From Ectobius pallidus (Eukaryota > Arthropoda > Insecta > Blattodea > Ectobiidae), in the NCBI GenBank assembly GCA_964059195.1, contig CAXKWD010000008.1, positions 43,763,502 to 43,827,501 on the forward strand: 64,000 bases of DNA. The letters are read 5' to 3'. The notes under the pieces are model-generated. The model did not search any database. It was not told the DNA's origin and saw only the letters and a list, made by a program, of their open reading frames with translations. The position numbers and the translations under genes were made by a program. This document shows positions 32,044-42,365 of this stretch, piece after piece (the first letter of the stretch is position 1; each line of letters opens with the position of its first letter).

Positions 32044-32872
32044 TTTTTTTTTTTAAATTTCTAATGGCAGGTTTACATGAAAATATATCATTAACCTCTG
32101 CAACCTAAGAAAAAATAAATAAATAACATAACATAACATAATGCTTACAAAATACAATAAATAACAGTATAATACAATATTAGAGTGTTCCGCTTTTGAG
32201 GGTTACACAGGATGTTATATAGTCGACATTTTTCTTCTTGCTTCCCAATACCGGTCCCATTCTGTTGTGCTTGGAAGGGCAGGGCAACGTTGTAGGTGGC
32301 TTCTGTCCATGGTCTCTTGTAGATTACATAACATGCAGTTGGGGTCGTTCCGGATTCCAATGCGATGTAGGTGCTTCCCCAAACAGTCATGTTGGACACT
32401 TAGCTGGAAGATGGCAACCGCTTTGTTTCTTGGCCAGTCAGGAACTTGAGCAATTTCCTTTTCCCAACTTTTGTCACTTAGTTTTTGTTCAATGTCCTTT
32501 TTGTGTATGTTCTTGTATATTTTCTTTATGTATGTATGGTATGAAGTTTCTTGTAGGTGGGTTTGTATTATTTTTGTTCCCTTCTTTGCCAGTGCATCTG
32601 CTGCTTTGTTTCCCGCAATCTGACAGTGCCCTGGTATCTACTGTAGAACTATTTCCTTGTTGCTGTTTTCCTGTAGTTGATGGATTAGGGCTTGGCATTC
32701 TTCTACTGCTGATGAGATAAGTTTGTCTGTGGAGCTCACAGTATTGCTGCCTTTGAGTAGACAAAAATGACAGCCTTTTCTACTTTGTCTTTCTGAATGC
32801 ATAATTGTTGAAGGGCGATGCGAATTCCTTCTATTTCGCCATCGTAGGCAGTAGAGTGCTGTCCCAGAGGTT
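32044..32872 (-). mobile_element. 5'-truncated LINE tail with RNase H domain
   Basis: Flanked by TGTACGGTGA at 32034-32043 and 32873-32882. The poly-A lies at the left end (T run 32044-32054), with a TTATG repeat a little upstream. Minus-strand readings give a decayed RNase H (YDGEIEGIRIALQQL, a VIFVYSKAAI segment with Tyr for the catalytic Asp, then IPGHCQIAGNKAADALAKKG). The usual LINE C-terminus follows (HRIGIRNDPNCMLCNLQET, MDRSHLQRCPAL, RYWEARRKM). RNase H after RT points to the I/R1-type groups. Stops and shifts are present, for example TAG where Trp precedes IPGH. Confidence 0.75.
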
Positions 32873-33057
32873 TGTACGGTGAAATTTAAACTGCTATTTT
32901 CTCCTTACCTTACACTTTTTTCACCGGTTTCATAAGCAACACTAAAAGAGTGCTCAGTCAGCTACCAGATGGGCTTGATAACTAAATTTCCGATTTTTCT
33001 TGACATTCTGCCTTCTTCCCCTGTACCCTTCATATAGAATTAATAAATTAAGTTAAT

Positions 33058-33267
33058 ATGGGACACAAAATTGGAAAATTGGAAATAAGGTTGAATGAGC
33101 ATATGAGAAATATGAAATTCTGTCAAATAGAAAAGTCAGCAGTAGCAGCTCACTGCTAGAATTATAATGAGGCCAAACTGTTAAAATCAGTAAATAAACA
33201 CAAAGATCTGGAAGTGTAGGAAAAGATTTATATGAAAAAGTTTGAAGACACGCTAATGAATTTTTAA
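33058..33267 (+). pseudogene. Penelope-like GIY-YIG endonuclease, C-terminal remnant
   Basis: The frame reads GHKIGKLEIRLNEHMRNMKF, QIEKSAVAAHC, a TAG, NYNEAKLLKSVNKHKDLEV, a TAG, and EKIYMKKFEDTLMNF. The R.NEH, KSAVA.H and E-A-E-I pattern is the second half of the GIY-YIG domain in Penelope elements. Both TAGs sit where Trp is expected (TGG to TAG). The RT is not present, so this is a small isolated tail. Confidence 0.6.
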
Positions 33268-33938
33268 ATACCTCTAGAGGTATGTTTAATTATGATGTAC
33301 ATTAAACCTAAACCAGAGGGTACATCAAGATACTCCAAACAATGATCTTTTGTTGATAGCAATTGATGATGTGGACAAACGTCCAAGAAACATGTTTTGC
33401 AATTAAATGTAGATAGTGAAGTCTAAAAAGTGTTTCATATCAGCTCAATTCTTCTAAAAATATAAAAACCCCTTTGTCCTAAATTTTCTCCTCTATAAGA
33501 TTGCCAGGACCCATTTCCCATGGATTGTCACATATATATATATACATCATTATCCACTTAAGGGCATGTCTTATATTTGGGTCAATTCTTCTGTCTTTGG
33601 TGAAATAAATGTGTTCGAGAGTCTTGATACAGTTAAAATAGCTTCTAAGATTTTTATTTAGAAAAGACTTTCAGTTCTTCTGACACGCAAGATTGCTGTA
33701 GGAAAAATAGCAGGCTTAAATTAACACAATGTAAATAATAAACACAGACAAAAAGATCAGATTAATAATGTGAATGTGACAAGAAAGTGAATTAAAACTG
33801 CAAAAGGATATTCAAACAGAGTACAATATTAAAAAGGTAAAATGTCAAAAAGAGCCTCACTGTGTGCTGCATAGGAATCCATGGTGTTCGAACTGGTGGC
33901 TGTCCCCTGTTATTTCTTTGATAAAATTAGGTTCAAAG
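33268..33938. other. No gene recognised
   Basis: AT-rich. The first 150 bases may be 3' untranslated sequence of the Penelope remnant. A short TA microsatellite lies at 33531-33543. Confidence 0.4.
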
Positions 33939-33940
33939 TA

Positions 33941-35268
33941 AGAGGCGTGTCCGTAAAATAAGGTCTCCAATATTTTTTCATATAGATAACACGTTTATTG
34001 ATAATGGATGTTACATCGATGGAAAGGCTGGACTTTTAGTCATTTTTCAACGTAATCGCCGTTGCGCTTGATGCACATTTGCATGCGCTGTGGCATTTTT
34101 CGTATACCCTTATCATAGTACTCTCCCACCACGTAGCGCAGGTAGCGCTCGACCTCGGTTTTCAACTCGTCGTTGGTCTGGAAATGTGTTCCACCCAGGT
34201 GTGACTTCAACTCAGGAAACAGATGGAAGTCACTAGGTGCTAAGTCTGGGCTGTAGGGGGGATGGGTAATGATGTCCCATCCGAATTGGGCCAGGAGCTC
34301 GGCCGTTAGATGGGCAGTTTGGGGACGAGCGTTGTCGTGATGAAAACACACTCCCTTTGTCAGCATTCCCCTTCTCCGATTTTGAATGGCACGACACAGT
34401 TTTCTTAAGTTCTCACAATAACGATCAGCATTTATTGTTGTGCTGGTAGGCATAAACTCGCACAACAATACACCTTTTCTATCCCAGAACACACTGGCCA
34501 TCACTTTGCTGGCAGACAATGTTTGTTTGAACTTGCGCGGCTTCGGCGAATTCGTATGCTGCCACTGACGAGACTTTTCCTTAGTTTCAGGTGTTGTGTA
34601 GTGTACCCAGGTTTCGTCGCCAGTGACAATTGAATCCAAAAATTCCTCGCCCTGTTCTGCATAGCGCTCCAGGAATTCGCAGGCCACTTCAACACGTTGC
34701 CATTTATGGTCTTCAGTGAGCATTTTCAGGACCCACCTTGCACACACCTTGTGATAATGCAAATGTTCGACCAAAATCTTATCAATAGTACTCTTACCGA
34801 CTTCAGGGATCCGTTCGCAAAGCTCTCAAACTGTCACACGCCGATCTTGAAGCATTTCTTCTTCCACTTTTGCAATTGTTTCGGCTGAAACTGAAGGCCG
34901 ACCAGAACGCTGTTCATCATGGACATCTGTTCGTCCGTCCTTGAACTCTCTGACCCACTTTCGCACATTTTTGACGTCCATACACTGTGGCCCATAGACT
35001 TTGCATAACTGACGATGAATGTCAATGGGGTTAGTGCCCTTGGCACTCAAAAAACGGATCACTGAACGCAACTCGCACCTGGTGGGAGAAGCAATGGGAA
35101 GCTCCATCGAGAACGGCTGCCCAGTCAACAATGAGCGTTGCAGCAGGCTCGGATTGCTGAAAATTTGAAGGGAGGAGTCAAGCTACACGCCAGTGTTGCC
35201 GGATCTCGCGTAAAAGTGTTCCCAACTGTTCCAGCGCCTTGGAGACCTTATTTTACGGACACGCCTCG
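33941..35268 (-). mobile_element. Mariner transposon, 1,328 bp, almost intact
   Basis: TA duplications lie at 33939-33940 and 35269-35270. The 28-29-bp terminal inverted repeats (GAGGCGTGTCCGTAAAATAA then GGTCTCCAA) are essentially identical on both ends. It carries one transposase gene with a single nonsense codon. The size and TIR quality suggest recent insertion. It lies in the intron directly 3' of the MAGT1/TUSC3-like exon, in the same orientation as the host gene. Confidence 0.92.
34040..35107 (-). pseudogene. Mariner transposase (DD34D) with one stop codon
   Basis: About 355 codons from MELPIASPTRCELRSV at 35107. The N-terminal helix-turn-helix reads IDIHRQLCKVYG, KNVRKWVREF and DEQRSGRPSVS. 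Catalytic motifs are IVTGDETWVHY, FHHDNARPQTA and PPYSPDLAPSDFHLFPELK, so all three Asp residues are present. The only lesion I see is TGA at about 34826-34828 (in RRVTV-stop-ELCER), where mariners have Arg; CGA to TGA is one transition. A second methionine start downstream (34774) would give a protein lacking the DNA-binding part. Confidence 0.9.
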
Positions 35269-35270
35269 TA

Positions 35271-35585
35271 TTAGGCTACATATCAGCAAAATATCTTAAT
35301 AATTTTGTGCAGGCTTTTTAGATCTTCTTAGATCTTTGTTGTTATAATTTAATGAAAACCAAAACTTAAATTGACTTATATTCTTTGGCAAAAAGATAAA
35401 TTTATAATTCACGTCAGGCAGGTTTCATGTTTATTAACAGTCTGTTTAAAAAAAAACCATCTAAAGGATGTCTTCAACTAGGTGTACACAGTGAGCTGCA
35501 TTTTCTACTTACATTTTCGTTCTGAAAGGAAGAGGAATTATATAAGTCACTCACTCTAATAAGTCTCATAATACTATTAACTTAC
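35271..35585. other. Intron sequence, nothing recognised
   Basis: This lies between the mariner and the host exon and is downstream-intron sequence of the MAGT1/TUSC3-like gene. The splice donor of the exon (GTAAGT on the minus strand) is at 35585-35580. Confidence 0.5.
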
Positions 35586-35726
35586 CACTGCACCAATACC
35601 CCAACAATTTTTATTGTAGAGGAAATCAAGATTGTTTCTTCGTAAATAAAGAAATCCAGCAACCACAGCAAATAACATGACTAGAGCCACAGTGCCAGAA
35701 TAATTAGGAGGACGGAACACTCGTAT
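35586..35726 (-). CDS. MAGT1/TUSC3: MAGT1/TUSC3-like oligosaccharyltransferase subunit, internal exon
   Basis: This is a 141-base exon, 47 codons, phase 0 at both ends. A good acceptor (pyrimidine tract ending TTCTTCCAG before ATACGAGTG) and a GTAAGT donor delimit it. It encodes [20 protein letters not shown], then [20 protein letters not shown] and CWGIGAV. This is the junction between the lumenal thioredoxin-like domain and the first C-terminal transmembrane helix of OST3/OST6-family proteins. These are subunits of the ER oligosaccharyltransferase that help glycosylate cysteine-proximal sites and have also been linked to Mg2+ transport. The preceding exon is at 63925-64000. MAGT1 and TUSC3 are vertebrate paralogues; an insect would have the single ancestor gene. 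Confidence 0.92.
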
Positions 35727-35926
35727 CTGGAAGAAAAATGCAAATGTTTAACTCTTGATAAAAGTTTTGGAATTTGAGATAAAATAAACAGTCCCATCTA
35801 TTTACTATGAAACTTTGCAATAGTGCAGACAACTGACTAATTTATATTGCATCATGCTGCAGTGAGGTTGAACATTCAGAATAATCATAGGAGAAAGATT
35901 CCATCGGTAATTAAGTCCCAAATTCT

Positions 35927-36010
35927 GACTAGCTCTGTTGGTAAAGAATCAGCACATGTGCTGAAGGTCCTGGGTGCAATTTCCACCACAGAGCAATCAT
36001 GAGTCAGCAA
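35927..36010 (+). repeat. tRNA-derived SINE-like head
   Basis: An A-box-like TAGCTCTGTTGGTAAAG is followed by B-box-like GGGTGCAATTTCC with tRNA-like spacing, including a TGTGCTGAAGGTCCTGGG arm. The 3' body is not recognisable and no TSD was fixed. A tRNA gene is unlikely because the acceptor stem cannot be closed. Confidence 0.4.
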
Positions 36011-36097
36011 TTCCAATTAGAATATTTCAAGCATGAATATAATGCTTTCTGCTCCCACTGTTATCAATTAATGACAAAATCATATTGTCATTGATAC

Positions 36098-36284
36098 TGC
36101 AATACGTCGTATGTAAAAAAATTGTCATTTTAATTTTTAGTGCTTTTGTGATCAAAATGATCAGATCTACCTTCTTGTAATTTTAATTTTAGTGCTTTTG
36201 TAATCAAAAAAAGGTCTGATCATTTTGATCACAAAAGCACTAAAATTAAGATGGCAATTATTTTACATACAACGTATTGCAGTA
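36098..36284. repeat. Small foldback repeat, ~72-bp arms
   Basis: TACTGCAATACGTCGTATG...GATCAAAATGATCAGA (36098-36170) pairs with 36212-36284. A third partial copy of the inner block (TTTTAGTGCTTTTGTAATCA) lies in the loop at 36186-36207. No coding potential. It looks like a MITE or foldback element. Confidence 0.6.
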
Positions 36285-36527
36285 CCAACGACGATATGAA
36301 GTACCTAGGCTAATCTATCTCGCTCAGCTGGAATCATTATTATCTCTCTGAGTCAGTAAGAGTCAACAATGAAATAACTCAATAGTGTATTCATGCAGTA
36401 GGAAAGTACTAACAAATAAATAGTGATACACAATATTTGATAATTGTGGCGAATTACAGTGTATGAAACTAACCAAAACTCTTAAATATATAAATTGCTG
36501 TAATATTATAGTGTTTAAGCTTCAAAC

Positions 36528-38176
36528 ATGCAATATCAAAACCGTGTGCATATGCCTGCAGTTCCAAATGAGGATACTATGCTATCTTTAGCGTCGTTAA
36601 AAACCATTGTGGAACTCCTAACTAAGGACCTTCAGGAGGCTCAGAAAGAAATTCAGAAGCTCCGAAATGAAAACTCCTATCTCAAACAAAGGATCGACAC
36701 TGCTGAAGTTGAGTACTCATGGGTAACACAGAAAACACGCTTGAATAGGTTAGGTCAACATGGAACTTACTTAAACATGGACGAAAATCGTTCAAACCTA
36801 CAACAGGTACAATACCTTGAGTGCAATAGAAGAAGTAGAAACTAATCAAGCACATCCCAAAAAAACCCAACTGCAACCAATAACAAAGCAAAAAACAATG
36901 GGCTCAAATAGACCAAGTAGGCCTAGGCCTAAGGTGCATCTTTTATCAGACAGCCATGATAGAGGCCTTAGCAAGAAGCTATCCATAGAAATTGAAAACA
37001 GATATGAAGTTCTTGGCATGGTAAAACCTGGGGCACCAATAAGTGAAATTACTAAAAATTGTGTCTCACTCACTGAAGTAAGAAGTGATCAATTCCCAGT
37101 CCCTGACAACATTGTCATATTAGGAGGCTCAAATGATGTTGAAAGAAAGAGGAGGACAAAGGACAAATAATAAGGACAAAGCTGTAATACAGGTCTTACG
37201 TAATCTATTGCCCAAGTTATGAACACCAGTAACAATAGTTGGCATCCCTCACAGGCATGACTTGCCAAATGATTCACCTCCAAACAGAGAAATACATAAT
37301 GTAAACAGAGAATTGTTAACCCTCTGCTCATCATTGCCAGGTAAAACATTCCTTCCAGTTGATAAGTTGGAAAGAACAAGCTACACAAATCACGGACTCC
37401 ACCTAAATAAGCATGGGAAAAGGATCCTAAGTAAAATGCTTAAAGAAAGCATAAGCAAATGTCAAAATTCTACCTTACCAACAGCAACTACAGAAGAAGA
37501 ATTCCACTCCTCTTTCTTACAAAGAAGGGTTCCACAATATAAAGCACCTGCAGCAGAGGATCAAGCAAGAGAAGAATGCAGTACCAAGAAAATGCCATCT
37601 AAGGATAGTAGTTGTGTCACCTGCCCCCTGATCCAGAAAATTAATCAAGGCCAGACTTCAATGGAAATACAGACCAGAACTTTACAAAGTGCTCATGTAA
37701 ATGAGAATTTAGAAGTAAGTAACATGGAAGTGCAAACAAACGGTACTCCCCACAGTGAGCAAACAAGTTCTGTATGTACACCTAGTAAACAAGAGGATGG
37801 AAGAAATAGTGAAAGTAGGTCAACATCCAAGGGAATCAACATAGATGATGTAACCTCAACAAATAAGCTTACTCTTATTTCACAACTAGAGACTATTTCA
37901 TACATAAATGAAGATGAACCACAGTCAGAGGCTATTCTGCACACAAATGATGATGAATCACCACTAAAAGCTATTCCCTTATGTACAAAAGAAGAGGAAC
38001 CATTGGTAGAGGTTACTCCACATACAACAGAAGAAGAACCACTATTAGAGGCTTCTCCCTTACATACAGAAGAAGATGAATTATTGTTAGAGGCTAGAGC
38101 AACTATCACTAGCACGACCCGCAAATCTATGAGTAATAAGAAGCTATCTACTAAGCTTAAAGATCGTTTTTTATAA
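36528..38176 (+). pseudogene. LINE ORF1: coiled coil plus SGNH-esterase-like domain
   Basis: Spread over three frames (36528-36845, 36817-37170, 37262-38176) by two shifts. The N-terminus has a coiled coil (LTKDLQEAQKEIQKLRNENS). The middle resembles an SGNH hydrolase: VHLLSDSHDRGLSKKL (nucleophile Ser block), VKPGAPISEI, IVILGGSNDV (Asn block), IVGIPHRHDLP just upstream of the third frame, and NHGLHLNKHGKRIL (catalytic His block). Esterase-type ORF1 is typical of the CR1 clade. The C-terminal 250 residues are acidic and repetitive. The residue before the His block is Asn where Asp is usual in SGNH enzymes, so activity is doubtful. Confidence 0.7.
37901..38103 (+). repeat. Five degenerate 13-14-residue acidic repeats in ORF1
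   Basis: Units of 39-42 bases encode variants of T-x-E/D-E/D-E-P-L-x-E-A-x-P-L-H, for example TTEEEPLLEASPLH and TNDDESPLKAIPLC. The repeat is in frame throughout and not seen in the other LINEs of the window. Confidence 0.75.
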
Positions 38177-38199
38177 GTAAACATATTCTCAAAACAGGT

Positions 38200-41100
38200 A
38201 TGTCCAGTAGAAACCTTCTGGAATCACTCAAAATATATCATCAAAACGTGCAGGGCTTGAGTAACAAAAAACTGAACTTTGAAGTGTTATTGTCAAACAA
38301 TTTCCATGATCTAGACATTTTATGTATCACTGAGCATTGGCTTAGAGAAGATGAAATCAAATTTTACAATTTTTCAAAGTTTACACTCATATCTAAATAT
38401 TGCAGGACAAACACAAAACATGGAGGATCCTGTATCTATGTCAGTACAGCACTGAAAGCTAAACCGTACAATAATTTTGAATTTTTAAATTGTGACAAAC
38501 ATTTTGAGTCAAGTATAGTTGAGCTCGTTCATCTAAATACAGTAATAATCTGTCTTTACAGATCTCCTGATAGCAATCTACAAATTTTATTTCAAAATTT
38601 ATACATTATTTTTCAAAATCTCTTAGTGAGAAAGAAAAAAATTATACTTGTAGGTGACTTGAATATAAATGTTTTGAACGACAAAGAATCTTTTCCAATT
38701 CAGTCATTACTTAACTCATATGGTTTGCAAGAAATTGTAAATACTCCAACAAGGGTCAAACTAAATAGCAAATCAGCTATTGACCAAATCATACTAAATG
38801 AATCATTTTGGAATTTCTCATACAATGTTTTTGAGTCTGGTTTTTCTGATCATTTTGCATTAATTTTGGATTTAAAAGTAATAAAGGAAAAGAATGCATG
38901 CTCAAATGCTAAAACATTTCGATCTTTCAAACAAGAAAATATAAATTATTTAAATTTCTTATTAGGAAACGAATCATGGGAAGATGTTTTCAATAAAGAT
39001 TCAGTAAATTCTGTGTATAAGGAATTCATTACTACTTTTAAACATTACTTCCAAATTGCTCTGCCTGAAATTACAGTTACTATTAAAGAACCCAAATGTA
39101 ACTGGATTACATCTGGGATAAGAAAGTCAAGTGATAGGTTAAGATTTTTAAGTAGGGTCGTTAACAGTGTAAACACATCAGATGTTCTCAAAAACTACTT
39201 TCACCAATACAAGAAAATTTACAATCAGGTAATAAAAGCAGCAAAGAAATTGCACAATGATAACTACATAAAATATTCAGCAAATAAATCCAAAGCTATG
39301 TGGAACCTTCTAAACTATGAACTAGGAAAAGATAAAGCTAATACAAGTAACATACAAATAAATGAAAATGGTACACGTATAACTGATGCAGAACAAATTG
39401 CTAACTTATTTAATGATTACTTTGCAAAAATAATAAAAAACAATTTTGATGACAATGGCAAATCTACAGATGCACCTACAAAAAATTTGAATGTATACAA
39501 TAGCATGTTTTTGACCCCAGTAAATGAATTTGAAATAGTCGATATAATAAAAAACATGAAAAATAAGAAAACAGCTGCAATTGATGAGATTCCTGATTTT
39601 CTTATAAAAAAATGTTTTATGCAGGTTGCAACTCCCTTGTGTTATATAATTAATCTCTCATTTGCCACAGGCCACTTCCCTGATGACTTCAAAATATCAA
39701 AGATAAAACCATTATTTAAAAAAGGAATAAATACTGATTTAAATAATTATAGACCAATCTCACTTCTATCTGTTTTTTCTAAAATTATTGAAAAGGTAGT
39801 TCATAAAAGACTAGTCTCATTCCTAATTAAACATAAAATTCTTGCAAATAGTCAACATGGATTTCAAAAATCTAAATCAACAAATACAGCGATAACAGAA
39901 TTTATTTTGAATATTTATAAATCCATGGATAAAAAGGAATTAAACGTGGCTTTATTCTTGGATTTGTCTAAAGCCTTTGATCTTGTAGACCACGATATTC
40001 TACTTTGGAAACTTGAGTCATACGGAACAAGAGGCTTAGCTCATAAATGGTTTAAGTCTTACCTAACAGATAGGAAGCAATTACAGTAAAACCTCGTTAA
40101 CATGAATTCCAAGGGACCAAAAAATGAGGGGTTCGTGTTAAAAAAATTCGTGCTAACCGGGGACTAATTTTTTTTTTTATGGACAAATTACGGTATATGC
40201 TATCGTAGAAAATACTGTTACATGCAAAAGTAGGCTATGTAATTAGGCCTACCTTTTAAAAAAGATAATTTCCTGATGTAAAATTCAAGTAAGTTGCGCT
40301 CTCACTGATGGGAATGAAAGTGCCTGGAAACTTCACGGCCAATTGTATTCACAGCTTCAGTAAACCCAGCAGATGATTCGGATGTTGCAGCAAATCCCAA
40401 ACGTTCTATAAAGTGGCTATGGCGGCAAACACTTCCTGGCAGGTGGGTTACAAGTTTTAATGCAACTTATGATGAAATCGTACTGGTTATGTTTGAATGA
40501 ACAGAAAAATAAAATAAGAAACGTTATAACCCGATTGTTGGCGGCACGATGCTTTATTTATTTATTTAGCAATCCTGTAGACCAGCCGTACCGGCATAGG
40601 ATAACAATAACAACTCCCGATTGTCGAGCGATTGCACCAGCCAGCGTTGATGTTAATCCAATTACTCGTAGCCATTCACATAAGTAACCGGGAATTTAAT
40701 AAAGGTTTACGTTTAATTTCATTTCTTGCATACCTACCGAAGGAAGAACAGGAAATAACCATTTTAAAAGCTTTGGAAGTTTGTGTTAAATGACAGTTCA
40801 AGATTCAAGGGACAGAAAAACAGTTCGCAGTTCGTGGTAACCGAAATTCGTGTTAACCGACAAAACTTTCATAAGAAACAATACATCTTTGCCAGGACCA
40901 AATCTTTGTTCATGTTAACAGAGTGTTCGTCGTAAGCGAGTTCTTGTTAACGAGGTTTTACTGTAGTAGAAATTTCTCATAATTATGCAAATTGTAAGTT
41001 AAATGTTACTCGTTTATCTAACCTGAAATCAGTAAAGTATGGTGTACCACAGGGATCCATCCTTGGACCTGTTCTTTTTCTTGTATATATAAATGATTTG

Positions 41101-41935
41101 GAATCGTGTATTAAACTTGGTAAACCTACCCTCTTTGCTGCCGACACTACTGTGTTTATATCAGGTCAAAATTCCAATGATATAATCCCCAAAATAAAAG
41201 AGACTTCACTTCATCTTTCCAAAGGGTTTGATGTAAATAGACTATCTGTTAATCCGGACAAAACAATAGCCATATCTTTCTGCCATGTACAAAATAGACA
41301 ACCACAACACTCAGAGATAAGACTGAAGGGTAAGATCATTGTATACAAGCAGAACATAAAATTTCTGGGTCTATGGGTGGATGAACATTTAAATTGGTCA
41401 TCTCACATTCAGAAGTTAATAAGTAGATTGAGTTCAACATGCCATGCTATACTTACTATTAGGAAATCACTAGGGTTAGAATCTACCAGAATTTTATATT
41501 TTACCCAATTCCATTCTATACTAACTTAAGGTATCATCTTTTGGGGAAATTCCTCACACACTCCCTAGGGTTCAATTTACAAAAAAATAGCTATTCGAGC
41601 AATGATGCAGGTGAGCATGCGTACTAGTTGTAGAGATTTTTTTAAATCGTTACAGATTCTACCGGTTCCATGTGTCTATATTTTTGAAACATTAAAATCT
41701 GTCAAGATTAGTATAAAGGACTATAAAACAAATTCAGAATTTCACTCCCACAATACAAGAACAAAAAATAATTTGTACACCATATCCCACAATACCAAAC
41801 TGTATAATAAAAGCTTTATGAATACTGGTCTGTCTATGTATAATTCTCTACCAGCTTATATAAAGAACCTATCCACTACTCAATTTAACAAAACCTTAAA
41901 AAAAAACCTTGTTAAAATACTGTTTTTATAGTGTA
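38200..41935 (+). pseudogene. LINE ORF2: endonuclease-reverse transcriptase, split by a MITE
   Basis: The endonuclease looks complete: IYHQNVQGLSNK, ITEHWL, LVGDLNINVL, AIDQIILN and SGFSDHFALI. The RT begins with NNYRPISLLSVFSKIIEKV, QHGFQKSKSTNTAI and LDLSKAFDLVDH. It is broken by the MITE at 40084-40963 (TA at 40082-40083 and 40964-40965) and resumes with YGVPQGSILGPVLFLVYIND. The catalytic box reads FAADTTVF instead of FADD, so the first Asp is Ala. Stops follow at 41527-41529 and near 41567, then open sequence to 41931 (HNTRTKNNLYT, MYNSLPAYIKNL). It is inactive at several levels. Confidence 0.85.
40084..40963. mobile_element. pogo/Tigger-like non-autonomous element, 880 bp
   Basis: The terminal inverted repeats are CAGTAAAACCTCGTTAACA on both sides, flanked by TA. 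Subterminal GTTAACCG-type repeats occur near both ends (around 40127-40160 and 40840-40900). No transposase was recognised. The host reading frame of the LINE resumes immediately after, so the insertion point is exact. Confidence 0.88.
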
Positions 41936-42365
41936 GAAGAGTATTAATGAATTTCATTTCCACTAGTGCTGATAAATGTGATAAATATAATAGTTTAAGT
42001 TTCAGCCTTAAGCAATAGTAAATAGGAACCTAACACGATAATGGAGCTGAAGACATAGAATGTTTATAGATTTATATTTTACTGTTATTTATTGTTTCAT
42101 AACTGTTTTTGGTATACAATATAGTCATAAGAACAAAATTACATTATATCATTGCATATAAAGCTTAATAGCTTATTAATAGCTAATTTTTGTTATGCAA
42201 TATAGTCGTAAAAACAAGTTACATTATATCATTACATTAATAGTGAATAATATTGTTATAAAAAATCTATTGTATTGATATACTATATTAATATAGTTAT
42301 ATCAATATATTGATAACTTGATAACTTGTTTTTACGACTAAGGTTGTTTTGTGTATGTGTATGTA

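Noticed and set aside
32238..32720. 160-codon plus-strand open frame
   Set aside because: Antisense of the RNase H/C-terminal region of a LINE that reads correctly on the minus strand.
1..35585. Further MAGT1/TUSC3 exons (SGQMWNHIRGPP region) on the minus strand
   Set aside because: Looked for but not seen by eye; they probably lie left of the window, though a short divergent exon could have been missed.
37901..38103. CRISPR-like or satellite array
   Set aside because: The units are in-frame coding repeats within a LINE ORF1, directly adjacent without spacers.
37693..38184. 163-codon Ser-rich minus-strand open frame
   Set aside because: Exact antisense of the repetitive acidic tail of LINE ORF1.
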